From positions 1-7,229 of the forward strand of contig JAFTLM010000221.1 in the NCBI GenBank assembly GCA_017455945.1: a DNA stretch of 7,229 bases, read 5' to 3'. The notes beneath the pieces were generated by a model. The model did not search any database. It worked only from the letters and a program-made list of their open reading frames with translations, and had not been told where the DNA came from. Below, piece by piece: positions 1 to 6,227 of this stretch. Position 1 is the first letter of the stretch; each line of letters starts with the position of its first letter. A program made the translations under genes and the position numbers. Source of the stretch: Clostridia bacterium (GTDB lineage Bacteria; Bacillota; Clostridia; Oscillospirales; CAG-272).

Positions 1-295
1 CCAAATAGCTTTTGAAATCGCTCGGCTTGGGTTTATCTATTCTCGTTCCCTCTTTTTTGCAGGCTATTATTTCACTTGCGCAAAGCTCAAGCATAGACGT
101 GTCTCTTGAATTGACGGCAAGGCAAGCCACGATAAGAATCCCCATTAAAAAGATTATGCGAAGCACCGCCCAAACAGCAGTCAACTCGCCAAATAACGCA
201 AAAAACGCTGTGCCGACTACGGGGTCTATCAAAAAATTTACCGCAAAAATGTCAAAAGCAAACGCACAGATATAAAGAAGAAATTTTCTTATCAT
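1..295 (-). CDS. Small hydrophobic membrane protein of unknown family (partial, C-terminus outside window)
   Basis: The minus-strand frame opens with ATG at 295-293 and stays open for 98 codons to the window edge, so the C-terminus is missing. The protein begins MIRKFLLYICAFAFD and shows about three hydrophobic stretches: roughly residues 5-23, 28-45 and 47-61, the last two separated only by Arg46. A polar, lysine-rich tail follows (about 62-98, including KKEGTRIDKPKPSD), probably cytoplasmic. The start overlaps the stop codon of the upstream aldo/keto reductase in an ATGA arrangement, with a weak GGGTGA ribosome-binding-like sequence just upstream, so translation is probably coupled and both genes share one transcript. 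I do not recognise the family and assign no function. The evidence for a real gene is the exact 4-base overlap, the start-to-edge open frame and the coherent membrane-protein composition. Confidence 0.72.
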   Translation of the reverse strand, partial: MIRKFLLYICAFAFDIFAVNFLIDPVVGTAFFALFGELTAVWAVLRIIFLMGILIVACLAVNSRDTSMLELCASEIIACKKEGTRIDKPKPSDFKSYL

Positions 296-1296
296 AGTTT
301 TTCACCCATTGCTATGGAATCGATTATCGCCAACTCTTCGGCTCCGAACTCTGTATTTCCGAGCATTCCCACGTTATCCAGAATTTGCTCGGGCTTGGAC
401 GCTCCGACCAGGACACTTGTAACTGCTTTGTGGTTATAGACCCACGCGAGAGCCATCTGTGCCAGCGTCTGTCCGCGGGAATCGGCGATTTCGTTAAGCT
501 TTCTTACCTTTTCAAGCTTTTCCGCGCTAAGCGATTTTTCGTTAAGAAAACGTCCGTCTGTCCTTACTCGGCTATCCTCGGGGATTCCGCCGAGATATCT
601 GTTTGTCAGAAGTCCTTGAGCCAGGGGGCTGAAAATAATCATTCCTTTTCCCTTTTCCTCGCAGGCATCAAGAATACCGTTTTTCTCGGGTGTACGATTG
701 AAGATTGAATAGCTGTTTTGGTTGATGACAAACGGGCATTTGAGGTCAGCAAGGATATCAGCCGCCTTTTTCATAGTTTCGCCGTCATAGTTTGAAAGCC
801 CCACGTAGAGTGCTTTTCCGCTTTTGACGATGCTGTCAAGAGCCCCCATAGTTTCCTCAAGGGGCGTTTCCTTATCCATACGGTGGTGGTAGAAAACATC
901 CACGTAGTCAAGCCCCATTCGTTCAAGACTTTGGTCTATGCTGGCAATGAGGTATTTTCTGCTTCCCAGGTCACCGTAGGGACCGGGCCACATATAGTAG
1001 CCCGCCTTGGTACTGATAATCATCTCGTCTCGGTAGGATTTCATATGGTTATGAAGTATCTTTCCGAAGTTACGCTCCGCCGCACCTGCCTCGGGTCCGT
1101 AGTTATTTGCCAGATCAAAATGCGTAATGCCGTTATCAAAGGCGGTAAAACACATTTTTTTCATATTGTATTCATCGGCGTTGTCTCCGAAATTGTGCCA
1201 CAGTCCAAGCGATACCGCCGGCAGTTTCAGACCGCTGTTGCCGCATCGGTTATACTTCATATCCGAATATCTGCTTTCCTTCGCTGTATAAGCCAT
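292..1296 (-). CDS. gpr: Aldo/keto reductase, YghZ/Gpr (L-glyceraldehyde 3-phosphate reductase, AKR14) type
   Basis: This 334-residue protein is a soluble NADPH-dependent (beta/alpha)8-barrel reductase. It follows the E. coli YghZ pattern closely along its length: an N-terminal YxxMxYxxCGxSGLxLPxxSLGLWHNFG segment (residues 10-36), THFDLANNYGP (58-68), STKAGYxMWPGPYG (95-108) and GSRKYL (111-116). The catalytic tetrad is visible as Asp61, Tyr66, Lys97 and His138 (in FYHHR). Cofactor-binding segments SPLAQGLLT (223-231) and GASKPEQ (298-304) are intact. E. coli YghZ reduces L-glyceraldehyde 3-phosphate and is linked to aldehyde detoxification; substrate here is inferred from similarity. The start has GGAGGG 3 bases upstream (1300-1305), rather close, and a consensus promoter about 30 bases further upstream. 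Its TGA overlaps the ATG of the next, membrane-protein gene. Family is secure, exact substrate less so. Confidence 0.93.
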   Translation of the reverse strand: MAYTAKESRYSDMKYNRCGNSGLKLPAVSLGLWHNFGDNADEYNMKKMCFTAFDNGITHFDLANNYGPEAGAAERNFGKILHNHMKSYRDEMIISTKAGYYMWPGPYGDLGSRKYLIASIDQSLERMGLDYVDVFYHHRMDKETPLEETMGALDSIVKSGKALYVGLSNYDGETMKKAADILADLKCPFVINQNSYSIFNRTPEKNGILDACEEKGKGMIIFSPLAQGLLTNRYLGGIPEDSRVRTDGRFLNEKSLSAEKLEKVRKLNEIADSRGQTLAQMALAWVYNHKAVTSVLVGASKPEQILDNVGMLGNTEFGAEELAIIDSIAMGEKL

Positions 1297-1332
1297 AAGC
1301 CCTCCGATAAAACTTTTTTATTATTCTTACTC

Positions 1333-1361
1333 ATTTTAACACATAATAATCAAAATGTCAA
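1333..1361 (-). promoter_or_regulatory. SigmaA-type promoter of the aldo/keto reductase operon
   Basis: Read on the minus strand, a perfect -35 TTGACA (1361-1356) is followed by a 17-base spacer and a -10 TAAAAT (1338-1333). Transcription would begin near 1326, giving a leader of about 30 bases that contains the GGAGGG ribosome binding site. It lies between the reductase gene and the terminator of the lipoprotein gene, so the reductase pair is an independent unit. Confidence 0.8.
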
Positions 1362-1380
1362 CAGAAGATATTGTCTGCAC

Positions 1381-1417
1381 AAAATGAAAAAGAGCTGTCT
1401 TTAAAAAGACAGCTCTT
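1381..1417 (-). terminator. Intrinsic terminator of the lipoprotein gene
   Basis: On the minus strand, 7 bases past the lipoprotein stop codon, an uninterrupted 12-bp stem (arms 1406-1417 and 1390-1401, core AAGAGCTGTCT) closes a 4-base loop and runs straight into a T-rich tract, TTTTCATTTT (1390-1381). Stem followed by U tract is the classical Rho-independent form. It insulates the downstream reductase promoter from read-through. Confidence 0.9.
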
Positions 1418-1424
1418 GAATTAT

Positions 1425-2231
1425 TTACATCTCGGGGAAATTCTGATATCCTGCGGGAGGAGTGATTGTGATCTTATCGGCATCAAACTCATAGTAATCC
1501 ATAGTAGCCTTAACGGTTGTGGTTGTGTTGATTCCCTGAACGTTGACGCCCATATTAAAGCTCATTTCGTACTTGGAAAGATATCCGGAGGATGCAACAG
1601 TATAAGTAATTACTATATCATCTATTTCAAGCTCGGATATATCGCTTGAACCACCCATCATAGAAGCATACATTTCCTCTACAAAATCAGCGTAGATGTC
1701 GCCAAACTGCTCCTTGGTAAGTGTTACCTTAACAGATCTGGTGCCGTTGGAATTCTTTATTACCTTCTGATTGTCAAGAATATTGTCGGGAAGAGACTCT
1801 ACAAGGCTGTTTGCCATACTTGTGTACTCGTCGTCCTCTGTGCCGAGGTAGGTCTTATACTCCTGACCGTCCATTACGTAGTAACCCCAGCCGTTCTCGG
1901 AATACATAGTCATTTTCTGCTCCATTCCCATAATCGACATATTCATATCAACGTAAGCAGTGGGCATATCGGACTGTGCATTCTTTATCTTGATTTCAAG
2001 ATCCAACGGAACGTCAACAGACATTCCCATAAGTTTCATACTCATTTTCATAGACATCTTGCCCGACAAAGCATCGGAACCCTCTGTCTTTTCAACAGCA
2101 TTCTTTACAAGCTCTTTTGCGCTGATACTTGTGTCAACCTGTCCGTCTTCGTTTTTCTTGTCGCAGGAAACCATAAACACTGCCGAACAGACAATGCAGA
2201 TAACCAGCAAAACAGATAAAATTTTCTTCAT
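1425..2231 (-). CDS. Secreted methionine-rich lipoprotein, possibly LolA/LppX-like (DUF6612-type)
   Basis: The 268-residue product starts MKKILSVLLVICIVC, a short basic n-region and hydrophobic core, ending at a lipobox-like MVS-C with the lipidated cysteine at residue 23; DKKNEDG follows. It should be exported by Sec and anchored on the outer face of the membrane. The start at 2231 is chosen because AAGGAG lies 7 bases upstream (2239-2244) and because the longer open frame to 2291 would begin inside the promoter. The mature part alternates polar and hydrophobic residues, as in antiparallel beta strands, with two methionine-rich strands (residues 59-70 and 96-109, six Met each), a Trp/Tyr-rich strand (115-128) and a Tyr-Pro-rich end. 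This resembles the widespread clostridial and bacillar lipoproteins of the LolA/LppX-like fold; that assignment is inference from overall look, not from a diagnostic motif. Its ligand is unknown. It is monocistronic, with its own strong promoter and terminator. Confidence 0.88.
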   Translation of the reverse strand: MKKILSVLLVICIVCSAVFMVSCDKKNEDGQVDTSISAKELVKNAVEKTEGSDALSGKMSMKMSMKLMGMSVDVPLDLEIKIKNAQSDMPTAYVDMNMSIMGMEQKMTMYSENGWGYYVMDGQEYKTYLGTEDDEYTSMANSLVESLPDNILDNQKVIKNSNGTRSVKVTLTKEQFGDIYADFVEEMYASMMGGSSDISELEIDDIVITYTVASSGYLSKYEMSFNMGVNVQGINTTTTVKATMDYYEFDADKITITPPAGYQNFPEM

Positions 2232-2279
2232 AGTTTTTCTCCTTACATAGATGATATTTACGCCAATCAGCGTGTGTAC

Positions 2280-2308
2280 ATTATACCACAATAGTAATTG
2301 ATTGTCAA
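2280..2308 (-). promoter_or_regulatory. Consensus extended -10 promoter of the lipoprotein gene
   Basis: On the minus strand: TTGACA (2308-2303), a 17-base spacer, and TATAAT (2285-2280), both hexamers perfect, with an additional TGG immediately before the -10 (extended -10, TGn). The start of transcription would be near 2273, giving a leader of about 42 bases containing the AAGGAG site. This predicts high constitutive expression and fixes the translational start at 2231. Confidence 0.9.
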
Positions 2309-2424
2309 CAAAAACGCCAAAAAAGTACCGAGCATTTTTTGCTTGCGGCTGTCAAGCACCGCTTGCGAAGGCTTGGAATACATAGAAAGCAAAAGAAGAA
2401 TTACTTAATCAAAAATAAATTTAT
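2309..2424. other. Intergenic spacer without a supported gene
   Basis: This stretch lies between the lipoprotein promoter and the hairpin cluster. It holds a repeated GCTTGCG (2341-2347 and 2361-2367) and a small CAAGC-ACC-GCTTG inverted repeat (2353-2365). No start with a ribosome binding site and no conserved coding frame was found. With the hairpin cluster at 2425-2530 it makes up the gene-free gap between the lipoprotein promoter and the ATPase gene. Confidence 0.6.
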
Positions 2425-2448
2425 GGACTGAACCCAAAGGTTCAGTCT
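2405..2448 (-). terminator. Probable terminator of the yhaO-yhaN-like operon (hairpin 1)
   Basis: The minus strand forms a 9-bp stem GACTGAACC/GGTTCAGTC (2447-2439 and 2434-2426, plus one G-T closing pair) with a 4-base loop, followed by an A/T-rich run CATAAATTTATTTTTG. The run is interrupted, so this is a weaker fit than the terminator at 1381-1417. It is the last of three hairpins met by polymerase after the ATPase stop codon at 2532 and the only one with a T-rich tail. Confidence 0.5.
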
Positions 2449-2503
2449 GTCGAAAAACGCCCACTGTGCGAAAGGGTAGGAGGGCGATTTTCGACAGACT
2501 GAA
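2441..2503. repeat. Long inverted repeat (hairpin 2), 22-bp arms with one mismatch
   Basis: Arms at 2441-2462 (beginning TTCAGTCTGTCGAAAA) and 2482-2503 (ending TTTTCGACAGACTGAA) are complementary except at one position (2457 against 2487). They enclose a 19-base loop. The outer arms overlap the arms of the neighbouring hairpins on both sides, so the three structures compete for the same bases. Its role is unknown; it may be a bidirectional terminator or attenuator part, or a dispersed intergenic repeat. Confidence 0.8.
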
Positions 2504-2530
2504 AGAGCCGTCTTAAGACGGCTCTTTCAG
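2499..2530. repeat. Perfect 32-base palindrome (hairpin 3) directly after the ATPase stop codon
   Basis: The sequence 2499-2530 equals its own reverse complement, giving a 14-bp stem (arm CTGAAAGAGCCGTC) with a TTAA loop in either strand's RNA. It begins one base after the stop codon of the ATPase gene. No T tract follows on the minus strand, so alone it is not a standard intrinsic terminator; it may protect the 3' end of the mRNA or act with the adjacent hairpins. Confidence 0.85.
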
Positions 2531-2531
2531 T

Positions 2532-4913
2532 TTACAAAATTATGTGATTGAAGTTTCCGATAGATTTGAGAAGCTCGGGCTCGCGTTTGTGACAAGTAAA
2601 CAGCAGGCACTGCCCTCCGTGCTGGGTATACGCATAAAGCATAGTAAGCATATTTTGCGTTCTGACGTCATCAAGCAGTGAAAAGCTCTCGTCAAAGGTA
2701 AGCGGAGGCGGATTCTCACTGCATATCAATGCCACAAGTGCCATTCTCAAGGTAATATACGCCGCATCGCGTGTTCCCTTACTGAGTGCATCGATAGGCT
2801 TGTTGGCTCCCTCTACGTTCACGCTTATGTCAAAATCTGCGGAAAGCCCTATGTCGGAATATTTTCCCGCTGTCAGCTTGCCCATAAGGTCGCCTGCGTG
2901 CTTCCTTATTGTGGGGGTTACGTTTTTGCGTATGGTATCAGAAGCGGTATCTATGGCCTTTATTGCCATAACCAAAGCATTGTAATTCTGACGGCAGTCC
3001 GCAAGCTTTTTGCACACGTCTCCGTACTCACTTTCAAGCTTAGCGGGATCCTGTGCTTTTGCGGTAAGCGCGATAAGCTCTTTCTCAAGGCTTACCCGTT
3101 TTTGCATAGCAACGTCGTGCTGGACTTTTGAAAATTCATATCTCCTGCGCAAATCCGAAATATCGGTGTTTCCCACAACCGCAACAACGTCGACGTCTTC
3201 GGGCACTCTGCTTCTTAAATCCTGCTCGCTGTAGCTCTCAAGAGAACGCCTGATGGAGGACAGCATATTTTTTGATGCCTGCAGCTCCAAGTAAAGTCTG
3301 TCTTTTTCGGCACAGACCTCCCTGAAGTCGGAACATCTGTTTTTCAGAAGCTCGCAAACTGCGTTCGGTTTTTTTTCTGTAACAGGAGTATCGGTTTCCG
3401 AAAGCAGATTCAATGCCTGCTCCATACGTTCCTCAAAGGCTTTCTTAGCTGCGGAAAGTGCACCCGAAGCCGCATCAAATCGCTCGTCGTGTTCCACACA
3501 CAAGGCATAATTTTCACGGCATTTTTCAGCATGCTTTTCAAATTCTTCAAGTGTTGCCGTTTGGGTTTTAAGTCCATACTGTGAAAAAAGCTCTATTCTC
3601 TCTTTGGTTCGTTTTGAAACCGCAACGCTTTTCACGATTCCCAACGTCAACAAAACCACGCCAACAGCCGTCAACGCCGAAAAGACGGCAACGGTATATT
3701 GAGTTGGTATAAACGTCAAAAGATTCGAGATGAAGGATGGCTCAGAAAACAGTATGGGGGCAACAAGACCAAAGGCTCCCAAAAGGACAACGAGTCCGCC
3801 GAAAATATAGAAAAACAGCGATGCCGTAACGGCATTTTTCCTCTTTTTGAAGAGCTTAAGTATATTTTGTATTATATTATCTTTTTTACCGTTCTCTATT
3901 TTTTTGTGAAGCTCGGCAAGAATTCTGTCACCGCAGGACGATGTCTCTGCCGCAGAAAGCTCCTTTTGTGCGACCCCGAGGTTTGACGCCGCTTCCGAAA
4001 GTGCTCGCTCGGAAGCGTCCAGATCTTCCGTAACCTCTCTGCTCGGAAGGGTTCCGAAAAATCCGCGTTTTGCGGTAAGCTCTTGAATTTCGGCATTCAA
4101 GGAGTTGATTTTCTCTTCCTCCGCGTGCAGTTCTTCAAATCGCTTAAGCACCACGCAGTTTTCGTAAGTTTTTATTTTTTCTTCGGTATAAGCCTCATTC
4201 TTGGAGTGAGTTTCCTCAAGCTCTTTCAGGTGTGCAATGGCGTTTTCGGTAGGAATGATGACCTCGGCGTCCTCCTTGGCTTTTCTCAGCACGTCGGCAA
4301 GCTCTGCTTTCTGTGCTTCAAGCTCGTATATTTGTCCGCCCTTCGCATTTTTGTGCAAAAAGATTCTTCTGAATTTGTCAAGGCTATCCTGGGCTTTCTT
4401 TGTATCTATTTTTTCGTCAGCCGAAAGCAAAAGATTCTCAATCGACGACCGCACCGAGTTACCGTCGATGTTGGAGCATTCGAGCTGTCTTATGCAGGAC
4501 GTACTGTCGTACACCTCGGGAGAAATGCCCATAAAAAGCTTTTTAGGAAGGTCTTTTTCGTTCACGGGGCTTCCCGTAGCCAAATCTATTATTTTACACT
4601 CGTCTATGGCATCTCTTGAAGTGGAGCCCTTGAGTTGGTATTTGCGTTCAATACGGAACTGTCCTTCCGGTATGGTTATCTCCATACTTCCTTCGGCATT
4701 CTGGTTATCCCACGAAAGCCCTTTGTCTCTGTCGCTGAGCTCTTGTGAAGCGGTTTTTTTCGGCATTCCGTAGAGCATAAAACGAATAAATGCAACCACG
4801 GTGCTTTTACCTGCCTCATTACGTCCCTCAAAGACATTTATTCCGTTTTGCAATGAGAAGCTACGACTTTTCAGCCCGCCGAATTCGGTAATATTTATTT
4901 TATCTATCCTCAT
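2532..4913 (-). CDS. Rad50/SbcC-like SMC-type ATPase with central transmembrane hairpin (YhaN-like)
   Basis: This 793-residue protein is an ABC-type ATPase of the Rad50/SMC group, expected to work with the Mre11-like nuclease encoded just upstream. The N-terminal head has Walker A GRNEAGKST (30-38) and a Q-loop glutamine near 143. Charged coiled coil follows (about 195-345). Then come two hydrophobic helices, about 362-389 and 405-430, joined by a short loop and flanked by KKRKN and KRTKER, fitting a membrane hairpin with both ends in the cytoplasm. A second coiled coil spans about 435-655. The C-terminal head has a signature-like LSKGTRDAAYITLRMAL (710-726), Walker B with Asp741-Glu742, a D-loop (LLDD) and switch His775. 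No CxxC zinc hook is present. It is shorter than B. subtilis YhaN (over 900 residues). AGAGGA lies 7 bases before the start and the gap to the nuclease gene is 19 bases. Role in DNA end processing or repair is inferred from family and pairing. Confidence 0.92.
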   Translation of the reverse strand: MRIDKINITEFGGLKSRSFSLQNGINVFEGRNEAGKSTVVAFIRFMLYGMPKKTASQELSDRDKGLSWDNQNAEGSMEITIPEGQFRIERKYQLKGSTSRDAIDECKIIDLATGSPVNEKDLPKKLFMGISPEVYDSTSCIRQLECSNIDGNSVRSSIENLLLSADEKIDTKKAQDSLDKFRRIFLHKNAKGGQIYELEAQKAELADVLRKAKEDAEVIIPTENAIAHLKELEETHSKNEAYTEEKIKTYENCVVLKRFEELHAEEEKINSLNAEIQELTAKRGFFGTLPSREVTEDLDASERALSEAASNLGVAQKELSAAETSSCGDRILAELHKKIENGKKDNIIQNILKLFKKRKNAVTASLFFYIFGGLVVLLGAFGLVAPILFSEPSFISNLLTFIPTQYTVAVFSALTAVGVVLLTLGIVKSVAVSKRTKERIELFSQYGLKTQTATLEEFEKHAEKCRENYALCVEHDERFDAASGALSAAKKAFEERMEQALNLLSETDTPVTEKKPNAVCELLKNRCSDFREVCAEKDRLYLELQASKNMLSSIRRSLESYSEQDLRSRVPEDVDVVAVVGNTDISDLRRRYEFSKVQHDVAMQKRVSLEKELIALTAKAQDPAKLESEYGDVCKKLADCRQNYNALVMAIKAIDTASDTIRKNVTPTIRKHAGDLMGKLTAGKYSDIGLSADFDISVNVEGANKPIDALSKGTRDAAYITLRMALVALICSENPPPLTFDESFSLLDDVRTQNMLTMLYAYTQHGGQCLLFTCHKREPELLKSIGNFNHIIL

Positions 4914-4932
4914 TTTTATGTCCTCTTGAGCG

Positions 4933-6042
4933 TTAAAGAATAATCGGTTTGTCGTCCAGCGCGGAAAGTCCGAGACGAAGTGCGAGAATTGCTGTTTTCC
5001 TCTCTTCCTCCGAACCCTCTCTTATAGTTTTCAGCAAGGTCCTGTAAAACTCGCCTCTGACGCTGATGTCCTGCATCAGAATTTCTTCATCAAAAGTGGG
5101 AAGCGTTTCGTCCTTTATGTCTATCGAATACAAATCTTCAACATATTTTCCGATAACCTGCTTATTGGGAGCATAGTCAGAAGCGACGGAGCCTTGCAAA
5201 ATCACTCTCAACGAGGTATCATCGTGATAATTGCGCATCTGTATTCTGAGACGGATCTTTTCTATGACGTTTTCATCGTTCTCCGCCCCGGTTACGTCTA
5301 TTTTTTCAATCATATATCTTCGCTTGGCAAGCTGTATTTTCTTGGTGGTGATTTTGCGGCCTTCCACTTCAAGAAGAATAGCTCCTCCAAAATCAAGCTC
5401 GTCAAAGCTTCTGCCCTCCGCACAGCCGCTGTACGCCGCAAGTGTGCCGTTGTAGTTGCCTATATCAGGAGCGTTATGTATATGACCGAACGCGGCATAA
5501 TCAAACGGCGAGGCATTAAGCTCTCCCGGCGATATGGGAGCATATTTTGAGAGCGACTGAATGATATCCGCGTGTGCGCAAAGAATATTGAGCCTGTCGG
5601 GATTGACGCTGTATTCCAGATCCAAGGGATGCTTCTCGTATGACGAAGATGTGAAGGCATAGCCCCACACCGACACGCCGAGCTCTTCAAAATCAAAGAA
5701 CGAGAGTCTTTCGTCATCAAATATACGAACGTTTTTTGAAAAGCCCGAGGAGTATATTCCGTTTTTGACGTATGGGTCGTGATTTCCGGGAGATATGACT
5801 ATCGGACAGCCTGCCGACTTGAACAGCTCGGCGGTATATTTTACGGTGGTTGAGCCTGTAAAAGCACTGTCAAAAAGATCTCCCGCAACAAGAACCAAGT
5901 CAACGTGCTGATTTCTTATATAGCAAACCAGATTGCGGAGCAGCTCTCGCTGTTCTTCACGGCGCTTTTCGCTCTGTATGGGATCAAGCCCCGAAAAGGG
6001 GCTGTCAAGGTGCAAATCGGCACAGTGTAATATCTTAATCAT
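4933..6042 (-). CDS. Mre11/SbcD-family metallophosphoesterase, putative DNA repair nuclease (YhaO-like)
   Basis: The 369-residue protein is a calcineurin-like phosphoesterase with a two-metal active site, expected to act as a DNA exo/endonuclease together with the adjacent ATPase. All five motifs are present in order: CADLHLD (Asp9, His11), VAGDLFD (Asp55), SPGNHD (Asn87, His88), CAHAD (His157) and FGHIHN (His187, His189). The C-terminal third (about 235-369) is less conserved and probably contacts the ATPase coiled coils, as in Mre11-Rad50 complexes. The start MIKILHCADLHLD at 6042 is preferred over an upstream in-frame ATG at 6120, because GGAGG (6050-6054) sits 7 bases before it and the upstream extension lies over the promoter. 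Length and gene order (nuclease then ATPase) match the Bacillus yhaO-yhaN pair better than E. coli sbcD-sbcC. Catalytic competence looks intact; substrate is inferred. Confidence 0.92.
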   Translation of the reverse strand: MIKILHCADLHLDSPFSGLDPIQSEKRREEQRELLRNLVCYIRNQHVDLVLVAGDLFDSAFTGSTTVKYTAELFKSAGCPIVISPGNHDPYVKNGIYSSGFSKNVRIFDDERLSFFDFEELGVSVWGYAFTSSSYEKHPLDLEYSVNPDRLNILCAHADIIQSLSKYAPISPGELNASPFDYAAFGHIHNAPDIGNYNGTLAAYSGCAEGRSFDELDFGGAILLEVEGRKITTKKIQLAKRRYMIEKIDVTGAENDENVIEKIRLRIQMRNYHDDTSLRVILQGSVASDYAPNKQVIGKYVEDLYSIDIKDETLPTFDEEILMQDISVRGEFYRTLLKTIREGSEEERKTAILALRLGLSALDDKPIIL

Positions 6043-6085
6043 TGAGTTTCCTCCAATAAAGCTGTACGCATTAAAAGCTACCTTA

Positions 6086-6114
6086 AGTATACCATAAAAT
6101 TGCACTAACTTCAA
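6086..6114 (-). promoter_or_regulatory. Promoter of the nuclease-ATPase operon
   Basis: On the minus strand: -35 TTGAAG (6114-6109), 17-base spacer, -10 TATACT (6091-6086) preceded by TGG (extended -10). Transcription would start near 6079, leaving a leader of about 37 bases with the GGAGG site. The -35 is weaker than in the other promoters of the window, suggesting lower basal expression. Confidence 0.75.
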
Positions 6115-6158
6115 GAGCATTTTGCAAAAGATTTATACATAACGCAAAAAAATATTTG

Positions 6159-6187
6159 TTGACACGCACAGCGTTTTGTAGTATAAT
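6159..6187 (+). promoter_or_regulatory. Consensus promoter of the nfnAB operon
   Basis: TTGACA (6159-6164), a 17-base spacer and TATAAT (6182-6187), both hexamers perfect. The transcript would begin near 6194, giving a leader of about 34 bases that contains AAAGGAG (6211-6217). It stands back to back with the operon promoter at 6086-6114, with 44 bases between the two -35 boxes. Confidence 0.88.
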
Positions 6188-6227
6188 ATAGGATGTATAT
6201 TGACACTTCAAAAGGAGCGATATTTTT

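Noticed and set aside
12..275. Plus-strand open frame of 87 codons at the left edge
   Set aside because: It is antisense to the membrane protein coupled to the reductase, lacks a ribosome binding site, and its sequence has no domain-like pattern.
2232..2291. N-terminal extension of the lipoprotein by 20 residues to an upstream ATG at 2291
   Set aside because: That start lies inside the promoter spacer, upstream of the expected transcription start, and would bury the signal peptide; the MKK start has AAGGAG at the right distance.
2341..2367. Repeated GCTTGCG units as a possible CRISPR or tandem repeat
   Set aside because: There are only two 7-base copies 20 bases apart with no further periodicity.
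2267..2383. A 38-codon minus-strand open frame beginning MYSKPSQAVLDSRK and ending in a hydrophobic stretch
   Set aside because: It has no ribosome binding site before its ATG, and its 3' half runs through the lipoprotein promoter (TTGACA and TATAAT are read as codons). The hydrophobic end is a by-product of promoter sequence.
4083..4773. Two long plus-strand open frames (178 codons each) opposite the ATPase gene
   Set aside because: They are antisense shadows of a well-supported ATPase reading frame, with no ribosome binding sites and compositions typical of reversed coiled-coil codons.
6043..6120. N-terminal extension of the metallophosphoesterase by 26 residues to an ATG at 6120
   Set aside because: It overlaps the promoter, has no ribosome binding site, and the family begins at the first strand MIKILHCADLHLD.
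6159..6175. Possible Rex-type redox repressor site over the nfnA -35 box
   Set aside because: TTGTTGACA begins like a Rex half-site, but no matching TTAACAA/CACAA half follows at the required spacing; the ACGC-ACA-GCGT repeat inside the spacer is too short to count.
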